Below, piece by piece: positions 24,634 to 31,809 of a stretch of 56,272 nucleotides of DNA (position 1 is its first letter; every line of letters begins with the position of its first letter). This stretch comes from a virus. The notes beneath the pieces were generated by a model that saw only the letters and a program-made list of their open reading frames with translations, made no database searches and was not told the origin of the DNA. Where the stretch lies: positions 1-56,272 of IMG/VR virus record IMGVR_UViG_3300031521_000082. The stretch is one strand, 5' to 3'. Position numbers and translations under genes: made by a program.

Positions 24634-24902
24634 AATAACTTCTCCTTTTTTTTAGAATCCTTTCTTGAGGGTTCCTTTCTTGAAGTGAAGTTAATTGTTT
24701 TAAGATTTTTATATGCCTCTCCAAGCGCAAACAAAAGTTGGTTTTTTAATAATTTACTATCTCTTAGATTAGAGGGGTTAGATTTTTTTAACAAAAATTT
24801 AATTTCATTCATAATGTTTAAAAGCCCTGGGTTGTAATTCATCAGGGTTTTTTTTATGCCATTTTCTAACAAATGTCCAGTATTAAAAAGGTAGGTCGTC
24901 AT
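24627..24902 (-). CDS. Hypothetical protein between ssb and the Rep-like gene
   Basis: A 91-residue basic helical protein with a lysine-rich tail (S-R-K-E-P-S-R-K-D-S-K-K-K-E-K). It overlaps ssb by 20 bases and the Rep-like gene by 7, so the three form a tight operon. No family recognised; a small replication accessory protein would fit the context. Confidence 0.55.
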   Translation of the reverse strand: MTTYLFNTGHLLENGIKKTLMNYNPGLLNIMNEIKFLLKKSNPSNLRDSKLLKNQLLFALGEAYKNLKTINFTSRKEPSRKDSKKKEKLFC

Positions 24903-25329
24903 GAATAATGTTCGCTTTTTTATTGTTATTGTTTGAATTGTTCAATGATTTTGCGGGTATTTCGCTGTCTTCACTAGCGTTATTTTTAAAGATGATGAGT
25001 TCGCCTTTGAAGCGTGGGACTATAATTTCAACGGTGACGCGTTTACCACCGTCTTTATCTTTCCATTCTCGGGATTGAAGTTGTCCTTCAACATAGACCT
25101 TCACCCCTTTGTCGATAATGTCTTTACCATACTCAATCATGTTTTCGTTAAAAACAACGACCTTATGCCATTCCGTCTTTTCTTTCTTTTGGTTGGTCGC
25201 TTTATCAAACCAAATTTCATTGGTAGCAACCATAAAAGACATACGGCGTGTTCCGTCATCTTGTTGTGTAAGTTTGGGAGGCTGAGCCACATTCCCTATA
25301 ATTGTAATTTTATTTAAAAAATACGCCAT
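24883..25329 (-). CDS. ssb: Single-stranded DNA-binding protein
   Basis: A 148-residue SSB. The OB fold occupies residues about 1-112 (N-K-I-T-I-I-G-N-V at the start, E-W-H-K-V-V-V-F-N in the middle, V-Y-V-E-G-Q-L-Q-S-R-E-W-K-D near 87-101). A short Asn-rich linker leads to the acidic tip D-D-L-P-F, which in bacterial SSBs recruits host repair and replication enzymes. The protein coats single-stranded phage DNA during replication or recombination, probably alongside the Erf protein at 42147. First gene of the minus-strand replication operon. Confidence 0.93.
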   Translation of the reverse strand: MAYFLNKITIIGNVAQPPKLTQQDDGTRRMSFMVATNEIWFDKATNQKKEKTEWHKVVVFNENMIEYGKDIIDKGVKVYVEGQLQSREWKDKDGGKRVTVEIIVPRFKGELIIFKNNASEDSEIPAKSLNNSNNNNKKANIIHDDLPF

Positions 25330-25360
25330 TTTTGTTCTTATTTTTGATTATGAATAAGTG

Positions 25361-25381
25361 TAAACTATTTGCTATAGTTTA
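25361..25381. promoter_or_regulatory. Perfect palindrome in the divergent ssb promoter region
   Basis: TAAACTAT and ATAGTTTA (8-bp perfect arms, 5-base spacer) sit midway between the divergent starts of ssb (25329) and 25411. This is a good operator candidate for a dimeric repressor controlling both directions. Confidence 0.55.
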
Positions 25382-25410
25382 GAAATAAAAATAAGAAAAA
25401 AGGTAACAAA

Positions 25411-25917
25411 ATGAACGCCAAAGCAAAAATTCTTGACCCAACAGACCAACCAACCGTTAAGATGGATAAGAAAAAACACTTTGAAATGATGGCAGAACTG
25501 GTTAGTCGTGTAACCCCAGGGATGTACGTTGAACCCTTCGATTACCGACCATTTGGATTAGAAAAAGATGTTCCCAACGTTTTAAATACGTTTTTCATTC
25601 ATATGCCATTGTCGTTTTCGATTTCGCAAAGTAACCAAATGGTCAAAGACACTCCTGTTAAGCGTACTTTTATTGGATTTCTGGTTGAACCCCCACGCTA
25701 TGACTTTATCAAACCATCAAATGAAATCAATATTGAACGGGAATGCTTCTATCACTGGAAAAGAGAAATCGTAAACAACGAAAATTACCAAAGTTATGTG
25801 AATTTCGCCAGCAAATATAACTGGTATATCTTTTCTGAATACCAAGAAAGTCACTTTTTCGCAAAAATAAAAATGCTGTGTAACTTCGATGGAAAAGACG
25901 GTCACAAACGATATTAG
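25411..25917 (+). CDS. Hypothetical protein divergent from ssb
   Basis: A 168-residue soluble protein with an AAGG ribosome site. It is mixed alpha/beta and aromatic-rich in its second half (Y-W-Y/F clusters such as S-K-Y-N-W-Y-I-F-S-E-Y). No membrane segment, metal motif or known domain. It shares the palindrome-bearing promoter region with ssb, so it is probably an early gene. Function unknown. Confidence 0.6.
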   Translation: MNAKAKILDPTDQPTVKMDKKKHFEMMAELVSRVTPGMYVEPFDYRPFGLEKDVPNVLNTFFIHMPLSFSISQSNQMVKDTPVKRTFIGFLVEPPRYDFIKPSNEINIERECFYHWKREIVNNENYQSYVNFASKYNWYIFSEYQESHFFAKIKMLCNFDGKDGHKRY

Positions 25918-25932
25918 TTTGGGAGAAATTGA

Positions 25933-26361
25933 ATGAAAGAAGGAGGCGCACGTCCTAATTTAGCTATGTTGAACATGATTAATGCTCAAAATAAGTTCAA
26001 TACTGCTAATTTATCTTTTATGGCTAATATCAACACAATCGAAGATATAAAATACGCATATAAAATGTGCTTTAATCTGATTTCCAGAAAGAAAATCACC
26101 CCTCATTTGCTCAAAGAACTTTTGGAATGTTTGGCTATGTATGCAAAACTCATTCGAGAAATGACTATTGTGGATATTTCGTCTAAATTAATAGACTTAG
26201 AATCGGATGCAAAGAAAATATGCCAAATCCATTCGTTACCACAAACAATTAGAGAAGAGAAAATACAAGAAGATAAGACTGTTGACACTGATTTTTACGC
26301 CAGTGCTATGCGAAGAATCAAAAAAAATAATTTTATTGAGCATTCTGACTACGAAGATTAA
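25933..26361 (+). CDS. Hypothetical helical protein
   Basis: A 142-residue mostly helical protein 15 bases after the preceding gene, with a GGGAGAAATTG ribosome region. It has leucine- and lysine-rich helices and an acidic C-terminus (H-S-D-Y-E-D). No family recognised. It is probably co-transcribed with 25411 and translated in early infection. Confidence 0.58.
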   Translation: MKEGGARPNLAMLNMINAQNKFNTANLSFMANINTIEDIKYAYKMCFNLISRKKITPHLLKELLECLAMYAKLIREMTIVDISSKLIDLESDAKKICQIHSLPQTIREEKIQEDKTVDTDFYASAMRRIKKNNFIEHSDYED

Positions 26362-26422
26362 TTTTTTGGTTGAATCACATGCAAAATAACTTTATTACTC
26401 TAGTAGGCATGTCAAAAAAATA

Positions 26423-26452
26423 CTCCTCTATCCACGCGCTACGATAGGGGAG
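26423..26452 (+). promoter_or_regulatory. RBS-occluding hairpin
   Basis: CTCCTCTATC pairs with GATAGGGGAG over 10 bp (one G-T) around a 10-base loop. The 3' arm contains the GGGGAG ribosome site of the gene at 26459, so the hairpin would block translation until opened. There is no T tract, so it is not a terminator. Confidence 0.6.
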
Positions 26453-26458
26453 ACGAAA

Positions 26459-26953
26459 ATGCCATTAAAAGCTTCTCTCGATCACTCCACACATTTTAGA
26501 GCACTTTATTACCTTGAACGATGGTATTGGAGAGACGGTGTTATATGCCCCTATTGTAAGGGCTATCACGTTTCTACTCACCACACCGTTAAAACATCCC
26601 GCTGGCAGTGTATACCGTGCAAAAAATCATTTACAGTAACAGTTGGAACCATTTTTCACAAATCCCAATTACCTTTAAACATGTGGTTGTATATGATTGA
26701 CCTAATCACAACGAAACCCAATGTGTCTGCGTATCAATTATCCCGGGATTTGGGAATAAACAAAAACACATGTTTACGTGCTGCTAAATTGATTCGAAAA
26801 GCATTGAAAAATCATGAATTTCCCTTTATTTACAAATTTGTTCGCAACAACGATGTAGATATTGGACCTATGCCTGATCTAGTCGGGGGTAAAATTCCAA
26901 AATACACAACTAAACGAATTTTAGAACTTTATAAGAAATTAAAACTTGATTAA
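26459..26953 (+). CDS. Stand-alone zinc-ribbon/HTH protein derived from an IS1595-type transposase
   Basis: A 164-residue protein that matches the N-terminal part of IS1595-family transposases. It has a zinc ribbon with C-P-Y-C at residues 30-33 and C-I-P-C at 51-54, then F-T-V-T-V-G-T-I-F-H-K-S with L-P-L-N-M-W, then an HTH (V-S-A-Y-Q-L-S-R-D-L-G-I-N-K-N-T). A full transposase continues with a DDE nuclease domain to about 300 residues; here the protein ends after a short basic tail and no DDE remnant or terminal repeats follow. It is therefore likely a domesticated DNA-binding regulator. A hairpin covers its ribosome site. Late-gene activator is an attractive guess only. Confidence 0.75.
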   Translation: MPLKASLDHSTHFRALYYLERWYWRDGVICPYCKGYHVSTHHTVKTSRWQCIPCKKSFTVTVGTIFHKSQLPLNMWLYMIDLITTKPNVSAYQLSRDLGINKNTCLRAAKLIRKALKNHEFPFIYKFVRNNDVDIGPMPDLVGGKIPKYTTKRILELYKKLKLD

Positions 26954-27001
26954 CTGTTTATCATATGTGTATATTTCTTTTACCTGTAATGGAGTTATAT
27001 T

Positions 27002-27487
27002 ATGATTGAAAAAACTAACACTGTGTCAAAAAATTCTACAAACGATCGACGCCCTTTTAAGAAGTTCCCACCTAAAAATTTGCTTACAAAACCTAAAAAC
27101 AAAATTCTTTTCCCATATCGTACGGATCAAGGCACAAAACTTTACTTTGAGCGCTTAAAAAAGATTTTCCCGGTATTTGCTAGCACTGATGTACTACCGC
27201 TCCAAATTGACGTGCATAAACACATTAAAGAGCGTTTAAAGAATGAAGATTTAGAATTTTCTTCACGCAAAGTCCTTATTATTATTCGGAATTATGTTAA
27301 TACGTTGAAATACAAGTACGCTTTAGCCACAAACGATTACCGATACGATTTAGACGGCAACAAAGAGGAAAAAATATCTGCTAAGACGAAAAAAGATGCG
27401 TTGGATGCCATGAAATACTTTTTGCATTGGAATAAAATTGACCAAGAAAAAGCTAAAAAAGGTGTAACTGAAACCAAAAAAGTTTAA
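27002..27487 (+). CDS. ProQ/FinO-family RNA chaperone
   Basis: A 161-residue basic protein. The ProQ/FinO domain covers residues about 46-140: F-P-V-F and P-L-Q-I-D-V near 56-71, L-E-F-S-S-R-K-V-L near 84-92, and Y-R-Y-D-L-D-G at 113-119, followed by a helix with A-L-D-A-M-K. A 40-residue basic N-terminal extension and a lysine-rich C-terminal tail are typical. Members bind hairpins with 3' tails of sRNAs and mRNAs and affect stability and pairing. The genome contains several terminator-ended RNA units that could be clients. It is followed by tRNA-Glu. Confidence 0.8.
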   Translation: MIEKTNTVSKNSTNDRRPFKKFPPKNLLTKPKNKILFPYRTDQGTKLYFERLKKIFPVFASTDVLPLQIDVHKHIKERLKNEDLEFSSRKVLIIIRNYVNTLKYKYALATNDYRYDLDGNKEEKISAKTKKDALDAMKYFLHWNKIDQEKAKKGVTETKKV

Positions 27488-27548
27488 TATAATAGTATTT
27501 ATTTATAGCTAATTTAACTAGTTATATACATAATAGTATTACTATTTT

Positions 27549-27623
27549 GTCCCCTTCTTCTAGAGGTTAGGATGCTACCCTTTCACGGTGGCGACACGGG
27601 TTCGAATCCCGTAGGGGATACCA
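27549..27623 (+). tRNA. tRNA-Glu (UUC)
   Basis: A full cloverleaf of 75 bases with encoded CCA. Acceptor GTCCCCT pairs with AGGGGAT; the anticodon stem CTACC/GGTGG holds the loop CTTTCAC with anticodon TTC; the T-arm is ACGGGTTCGAATCCCGT. It is close to gammaproteobacterial tRNA-Glu. It may serve translation in an AT-rich host or be an integration-site copy. Confidence 0.92.
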
Positions 27624-27694
27624 AAATACAATTGTAAAAATATATTTAACACTATAAACTTAAAAATGACGCACTTCGTCACCTTTGTTTGATA

Positions 27695-27720
27695 GAGGGG
27701 GGGGGAAACCCCCCTTTTAT
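27695..27720. terminator. Bidirectional terminator
   Basis: A run of G pairs with CCCCCC around GAAA, followed by TTTT. It lies between tRNA-Glu and the convergent AAA gene. The poly-G run is nine bases long and prone to sequencing error. Confidence 0.75.
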
Positions 27721-28671
27721 TTAAAGTCTACGAACGGGAAGATCGCTAAAATTTAGTCCTTTAGGGGCACCCGCTCTTAACATCATTAAATCTAAATTTG
27801 ATTCCAATTGATCAGCGTTTTTAACTCGAACGGTATTTTTCCATTCCCGATCAAGATACCATTGGGTAAGGAGACGTTTCAAGTCACCAAGCGGACGTAT
27901 TGAGGTAATAACGATTCTAAGTGATGACGACTTGAAACCAGAATCAATTAATTGTCGCAGTTTTACTTCTAGGATATCGCGAAAACCGTAGTTATCTAGC
28001 CCATCAATTACTATTAATGTGTGGAATCCGCTATATACTTCGGATGTTTCATGTAAAATCGAATTAGGATCTAAAAACTTAACTTTATGGGATCGCTTTT
28101 CTAATTCACCCATTACAATTTTTGCAGCCAAAGTTTTCCCCGTACCTGGTTTGCCGTGGATGTAAAGCAGTTTTGGCCCGCGATTTTCCAATGGGATTTC
28201 TTCGGTTGGGGCAGAAAAAAATCTTAAAGCTTTCATAATTGTTACCGCTTCTGGGATGGTTGATCCATCCCTATCTTTAACTAAAAAATTATCAAACATT
28301 GACGGTAAAATGTAAGGTGTTTTAATTTTAGCTATTCGGTTGGAAGACACTAACTCCATATCTGGAACTGCGCCGGGTCTTGTTCTTCTAATGGTTTCCA
28401 AAAACATACGTGCATTATCTGTATTGAAAAGGGCGCTGGCTAAATCAGTTTTCTGAACATAGGTTAACGTATCATTGGCGATTACTCGTTCCAGCGCTCT
28501 CTCCAAATAATGGTGTTGAATTGGAATTTGATTTTCCTGCGCTGGGGGAAGAACGATTTCCTCGAAGGAGCCGTCCGAATCGGAATCGACGTCAAACGGG
28601 TTCTGCAACGCTGCGTTTAGATGATTTGAAAGGGTCAAAAACCCTAAAATACTTAATATTTTTAACTTCAT
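27721..28671 (-). CDS. AAA+ ATPase with an N-terminal secretion signal
   Basis: A 316-residue protein. The start is fixed by AAGGA seven bases upstream. Residues 1-20 form a textbook Sec signal (M-K-L-K, then I-L-S-I-L-G-F-L-T-L, cleavage after L-N-A). The mature part has an acidic linker, a helical region and a P-loop domain: Walker A G-K-P-G-T-G-K-T at 173-180, Walker B T-L-I-V-I-D-G at 218-224, and a sensor-1-like I-V-I-T-S at 252-256. The acidic residue after the Walker B Asp is Gly. An exported ATPase is unusual, because the periplasm lacks ATP; delivery to another cell, or anchoring by an uncleaved signal, are possible. It neighbours a membrane protein gene (28702). Confidence 0.78.
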   Translation of the reverse strand: MKLKILSILGFLTLSNHLNAALQNPFDVDSDSDGSFEEIVLPPAQENQIPIQHHYLERALERVIANDTLTYVQKTDLASALFNTDNARMFLETIRRTRPGAVPDMELVSSNRIAKIKTPYILPSMFDNFLVKDRDGSTIPEAVTIMKALRFFSAPTEEIPLENRGPKLLYIHGKPGTGKTLAAKIVMGELEKRSHKVKFLDPNSILHETSEVYSGFHTLIVIDGLDNYGFRDILEVKLRQLIDSGFKSSSLRIVITSIRPLGDLKRLLTQWYLDREWKNTVRVKNADQLESNLDLMMLRAGAPKGLNFSDLPVRRL

Positions 28672-28701
28672 ACTTAATCCTTAACTAATTTAAAAGACAA
28701 T

Positions 28702-29139
28702 TTAACCCTTTTTTTCTTTTACTTCACTAACAAAAAGTGCTTTGTGTCCTTTGAATCCCGCATAAAACGCAATTGCAAAAAACCCCCATTTTGGAGTTTG
28801 ATTATTAATTTGTGCACCCAAAAATAAAATAATCCCGTTTAAAAAAATATGGTAAATTAATCCAATTGCTAGTCCGACCAGAGGACGAAATATAAACCAA
28901 GGTAGCCATTCCGAATTAAACTTTTTATCAATTGCATAGTTGACATAAAAACCTCTTATACAATAAATAGTTGCGCCAAATAGTCCGAAAAGACTACTAA
29001 CAAGCATTGATTTTATTTCTAGTGGTAACATAATCTTTCCTAACCCCGTTATAATTCCCAACAAACATAAAACAAATAGTACACAAAGTGTCGCACATAA
29101 AAAAATTGGTTCAAATTTTATTTTGAAATTACTTAGCAT
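28702..29139 (-). CDS. Polytopic membrane protein
   Basis: A 145-residue protein with four predicted membrane helices at about residues 12-32, 44-63, 83-104 and 115-133, and a lysine-rich C-terminus. It lies 30 bases upstream of the exported ATPase in the same direction and was probably transcribed with it. No known family; it might be a membrane partner of the ATPase or a holin-like protein. Confidence 0.6.
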   Translation of the reverse strand: MLSNFKIKFEPIFLCATLCVLFVLCLLGIITGLGKIMLPLEIKSMLVSSLFGLFGATIYCIRGFYVNYAIDKKFNSEWLPWFIFRPLVGLAIGLIYHIFLNGIILFLGAQINNQTPKWGFFAIAFYAGFKGHKALFVSEVKEKKG

Positions 29140-29187
29140 TAAAAACTCCTTTTTAAATTAGAATGCTTTAAATATTTATTAACTATT

Positions 29188-29210
29188 TTATCCACAAAAT
29201 CTGGGGATAA
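29188..29210. other. Candidate replication origin with DnaA boxes
   Basis: TTATCCACA (29188-29196) is a perfect DnaA box. TGGGGATAA (29202-29210) is an inverted box with one mismatch, five bases away. The flank 29160-29187 is extremely AT-rich. The pair lies in a 147-base spacer between two minus-strand genes. Origin function is inferred. Confidence 0.45.
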
Positions 29211-29224
29211 CTGTGTGTACAATG

Positions 29225-29255
29225 GAAAAATATGCCCATAAAACCTATATGGGCA
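29225..29255 (-). terminator. Rho-independent terminator (minus strand)
   Basis: TGCCCATA and TATGGGCA (8-bp perfect arms) are followed on the minus strand by a T-rich tract (ATTTTTCC). It ends the gene at 29287 and lies next to the candidate origin. Confidence 0.7.
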
Positions 29256-29286
29256 AAGACTTTTGTAATGTTTGCAAAAAATTTAA

Positions 29287-29664
29287 TCAACTTTTGTAAA
29301 ATTTCTTTTTCCTTCGCATAAGGGGGTGGTGAGCTTTTCGTGAAAACTCTTTTAAATTAGGATTTTTTTCATTGAAGTTTTCGTGACATTTTTTGACTAT
29401 GGACTCAAATTCCGCAATGTGCGGTTTTTCTAATTCTTCGTTCAGATCAGTTAATCGCTCATCGGTTAATTGATTTTTTGACTTTTTTTGATCAGTCCAA
29501 ACCCAGTTGGAAGCACATTCTTTTGAGTTCGGCATTAAGTGGTGACTATATTTATAGTTGTTTTTGTTTGCCCGGCGCCGAAGTTTTCGTTTCATGGCAT
29601 AGTAGATTTCTCTGTAGCCGATAAAAATGGGTGGGATGAGAAGTAGAAAAAATAACGTCGACAT
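29287..29664 (-). CDS. Hypothetical basic protein with N-terminal membrane anchor
   Basis: A 125-residue protein with a hydrophobic segment at residues 3-20 followed by a very basic stretch (K-R-K-L-R-R-R-A-N-K-N-N). This gives an N-out, C-in anchor, so the rest, including the basic tail (R-R-K-K-K-F-Y-K-S), should be cytoplasmic. This argues against an inner-membrane spanin. A late motif lies ten bases upstream and a terminator follows, so it is a single-gene late unit. Function unknown. Confidence 0.6.
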   Translation of the reverse strand: MSTLFFLLLIPPIFIGYREIYYAMKRKLRRRANKNNYKYSHHLMPNSKECASNWVWTDQKKSKNQLTDERLTDLNEELEKPHIAEFESIVKKCHENFNEKNPNLKEFSRKAHHPLMRRKKKFYKS

Positions 29665-29673
29665 GGAGCCTCA

Positions 29674-29689
29674 CTTTTTATTGTTATGT
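29674..29689 (-). promoter_or_regulatory. Late-gene upstream motif (minus strand)
   Basis: On the minus strand it reads ACATAACAATAAAAAG and ends about ten bases before the start at 29664. A GTGAGG ribosome site follows directly. Confidence 0.5.
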
Positions 29690-29960
29690 TAAAAGGCTAA
29701 CAAATTGAAAAATTTTAAACAATACTATTTTTAAAGACTATTTTGCTTGTTCTTAAAAAATAATTTGCTATATTGGAAATTTTTAAATATCATTTATATG
29801 TGAGTACGGTTTTTCTGCTCATAATTCCTCAATTTATTGGGTTTAATCGCTAAAACGTTATAAGAAAAATAAAACTGCACTGGCAATCTTTTTAACGGTC
29901 GAACCCATTTTTTCTTTCACTTTCACTTAATTTGTCATAAAATATTATTAGATAATAACC

Positions 29961-29980
29961 AAATAATAAAAACAATAAAG
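29961..29980 (+). promoter_or_regulatory. Late-gene upstream motif before the head operon
   Basis: AAATAATAAAAACAATAAAG leads straight into an AAAGG ribosome site nine bases before the ATG at 29989. It is one of the two best-conserved copies (with 30841). Confidence 0.55.
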
Positions 29981-29988
29981 GTTAAAAA

Positions 29989-30780
29989 ATGGCAAACTTC
30001 GCTCCGAATGGGCTCACCCCCATTTTCTCTTACTCTACTTCAGCCTTAGCCCAAGCGGGTTTGGCAGAATTTCCTTATGCTTCACAGTATTTCCATGGTT
30101 TCGCGGGCGACGTCCTGTCACCAGCGATTTTTACCTTAGCTGGAACTGTCACTGACTGGGTACAGCAAACACCATTAGGTCAGGTTGTGCCGTATCCAAT
30201 TAAACTAAATCAAGGTGTTCCCGGCGGTGGTTCCGTTGACGCTCCAATCCTTGGAGTAGCGGTCAGCTTTAGATATCAACCACTGGGGTTGAATGGGCAA
30301 TGGACTTACTCTTCAAACTGGGTCTTGGGCACAGCGATTCAACCCAACTCAACTGTTTATGTTCAAGTTCAAACTGATATCCAAAATATTTTCAAAGTTC
30401 AAGCTGGTTCAAGCGCGTCAGCCGATTTTTCTGTGTCTGTTACCGGTGATTATTTGTTTAGCTTCTGGGATCTCAATAACATTAACCAGTATTCGCCCGC
30501 CCTTCCGGTTTACAATGACCAAAACTTTGCGAACAACTTAAAATTTGGTTTGGGTAATACCAATTTGAATGGAACGTCGACTAACTATTTAGATGTCAAT
30601 CAACCGGCAAGCACAACAGGTGAAGGTACAGTTAAAAGTCAGCCCTTTACGATTATGGGCACCACAAACGGCTCTCAATACTCAAATGCTGCTTTGCAAT
30701 ACACAGAAACGAACCAATGGCTTACTGTTCGTATTAACTGGGCTTATCAACAAATTTACGTATATGCACAAAACCCATAA
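29989..30780 (+). CDS. Putative capsid-associated (decoration) protein
   Basis: A 263-residue beta-rich protein low in charged residues, beginning MANFAPNGLTPIF. No membrane segments. It lies directly upstream of the major capsid gene, each with its own late motif. Such a place and composition are typical of a head decoration or cement protein, or of a minor capsid protein, but I recognise no family signature. High expression is suggested by the good motif and ribosome site. Confidence 0.55.
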   Translation: MANFAPNGLTPIFSYSTSALAQAGLAEFPYASQYFHGFAGDVLSPAIFTLAGTVTDWVQQTPLGQVVPYPIKLNQGVPGGGSVDAPILGVAVSFRYQPLGLNGQWTYSSNWVLGTAIQPNSTVYVQVQTDIQNIFKVQAGSSASADFSVSVTGDYLFSFWDLNNINQYSPALPVYNDQNFANNLKFGLGNTNLNGTSTNYLDVNQPASTTGEGTVKSQPFTIMGTTNGSQYSNAALQYTETNQWLTVRINWAYQQIYVYAQNP

Positions 30781-30840
30781 GGAATAATTTACTACTTACT
30801 AAATTTGACAAAACAACAATAATTGTCAATTAAACATGAA

Positions 30841-30865
30841 AAACAATAATAAAAACAATAAAAGG
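30841..30865 (+). promoter_or_regulatory. Late-gene upstream motif before the capsid gene
   Basis: CAATAATAAAAACAATAA followed by AAAGG, ten bases before the ATG. Just upstream, TTGACA (30805) and TTGTCAA (30823) form an inverted repeat that could be an operator. Confidence 0.55.
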
Positions 30866-30872
30866 AATTGTC

Positions 30873-31796
30873 ATGTTACTTACCACTACCGCAATGCTCA
30901 TGGGGTTGACGCAACCCGGGTTTGACTTTATACAAGACGTCTACCCTACAGCATACAAAGAATATGAAGCAATTGTAGAAGATATCCCAACTGAACGTCG
31001 CTACGTCCCAACAATGGAAGTTAGAATGATGGGGCCAAGTCAGTTGACACAAGAGGGTGCACCATCATACGCTGATACTGTTAGTCAAAAGGGCGTAAAA
31101 ACCTTTTATATCAACACTTATACATTGATGATTAATCCCACTTACACCATCCTAAGCGACAACCTGTATAAAAGTATGACAGTGCCACAATATGGAACTG
31201 GATTTATGCAATCCCATATTGAACGCCAAAATCAGGAAGCGTTTGCGATTCTGAACGAAGGTTGGACTTATAATAATGTGGGCTGGGATAACATGCCATA
31301 CTTCTCGGAACTCCACCCTTACGATTACGGTGTTCAGTCAAATACATTACCATATGCTTCACCGTTACATGAGCAATCAGCCAACAGAATTATGAGCCGT
31401 ATTTGGTATATGAAGGCTTATAACGGTATCGCGATTCCTGAAAATCAGGCTAAATCATTGGTTGTTGCGCCACCTCTTTTGCCTCAAGCGTCTATTTTAG
31501 CTTTGTCCCCAACTCGAACCGGAACGGCTTCGTTAGAACTCAACCCTGTCAATGTGCTAAGCTATTTTGACAAAAACATATTAGCTTCGAGATATATCCT
31601 TCCAAACGCATATTTCTTCACAACTCACGTCACCGGACTTAAAAGGTATGTTCGTGAAGGGTTGAAAACATTACAGGCACCCGATCCACAAAACTGGTCG
31701 TTAATCATTTCGTCTTCAATGCGTTATGTCACCGACTTTGACAACTGGCGTTCAATGTTTGCGGCTCGTGCACCACTAGTATCATCAATGATTTAA
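30873..31796 (+). CDS. Major capsid protein, Mu gpT-like
   Basis: A 307-residue protein that would form the icosahedral head shell. The pattern fits Mu-like gpT capsid proteins of the HK97 fold: a helical N-terminal segment ending in an aspartate/glutamate-rich strand, R-Y-V-P-T-M-E-V around residue 48, S-Q-K-G-V-K-T-F-Y-I near 71, I-E-R-Q-N-Q-E-A-F near 115, and a characteristic N-M-P-Y-F-S-E-L-H-P around 137-146 (the F-x-x-x-H-P element). The C-terminus ends with F-D-N-W-R-S-M-F. It has a late motif and AAAGG. The phage GroEL and GroES-like proteins may assist its folding. No protease gene was recognised, so maturation may be protease-free. Confidence 0.75.
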   Translation: MLLTTTAMLMGLTQPGFDFIQDVYPTAYKEYEAIVEDIPTERRYVPTMEVRMMGPSQLTQEGAPSYADTVSQKGVKTFYINTYTLMINPTYTILSDNLYKSMTVPQYGTGFMQSHIERQNQEAFAILNEGWTYNNVGWDNMPYFSELHPYDYGVQSNTLPYASPLHEQSANRIMSRIWYMKAYNGIAIPENQAKSLVVAPPLLPQASILALSPTRTGTASLELNPVNVLSYFDKNILASRYILPNAYFFTTHVTGLKRYVREGLKTLQAPDPQNWSLIISSSMRYVTDFDNWRSMFAARAPLVSSMI

Positions 31797-31809
31797 AGGG
31801 GGAAATTGT

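Larger units (their letters stand above)
29665..29988. other. Gene-free divergent spacer (about 320 bases)
   Basis: A very AT-rich spacer between two genes that both carry the late motif (29674-29689 on minus, 29961-29980 on plus). A short hairpin (GAG...CTC at 29803-29821) is the only other visible structure. Confidence 0.6.

Noticed and set aside
26459-26953. A complete IS1595 insertion sequence
   Set aside because: No DDE domain, no terminal inverted repeats and no target duplication are visible.
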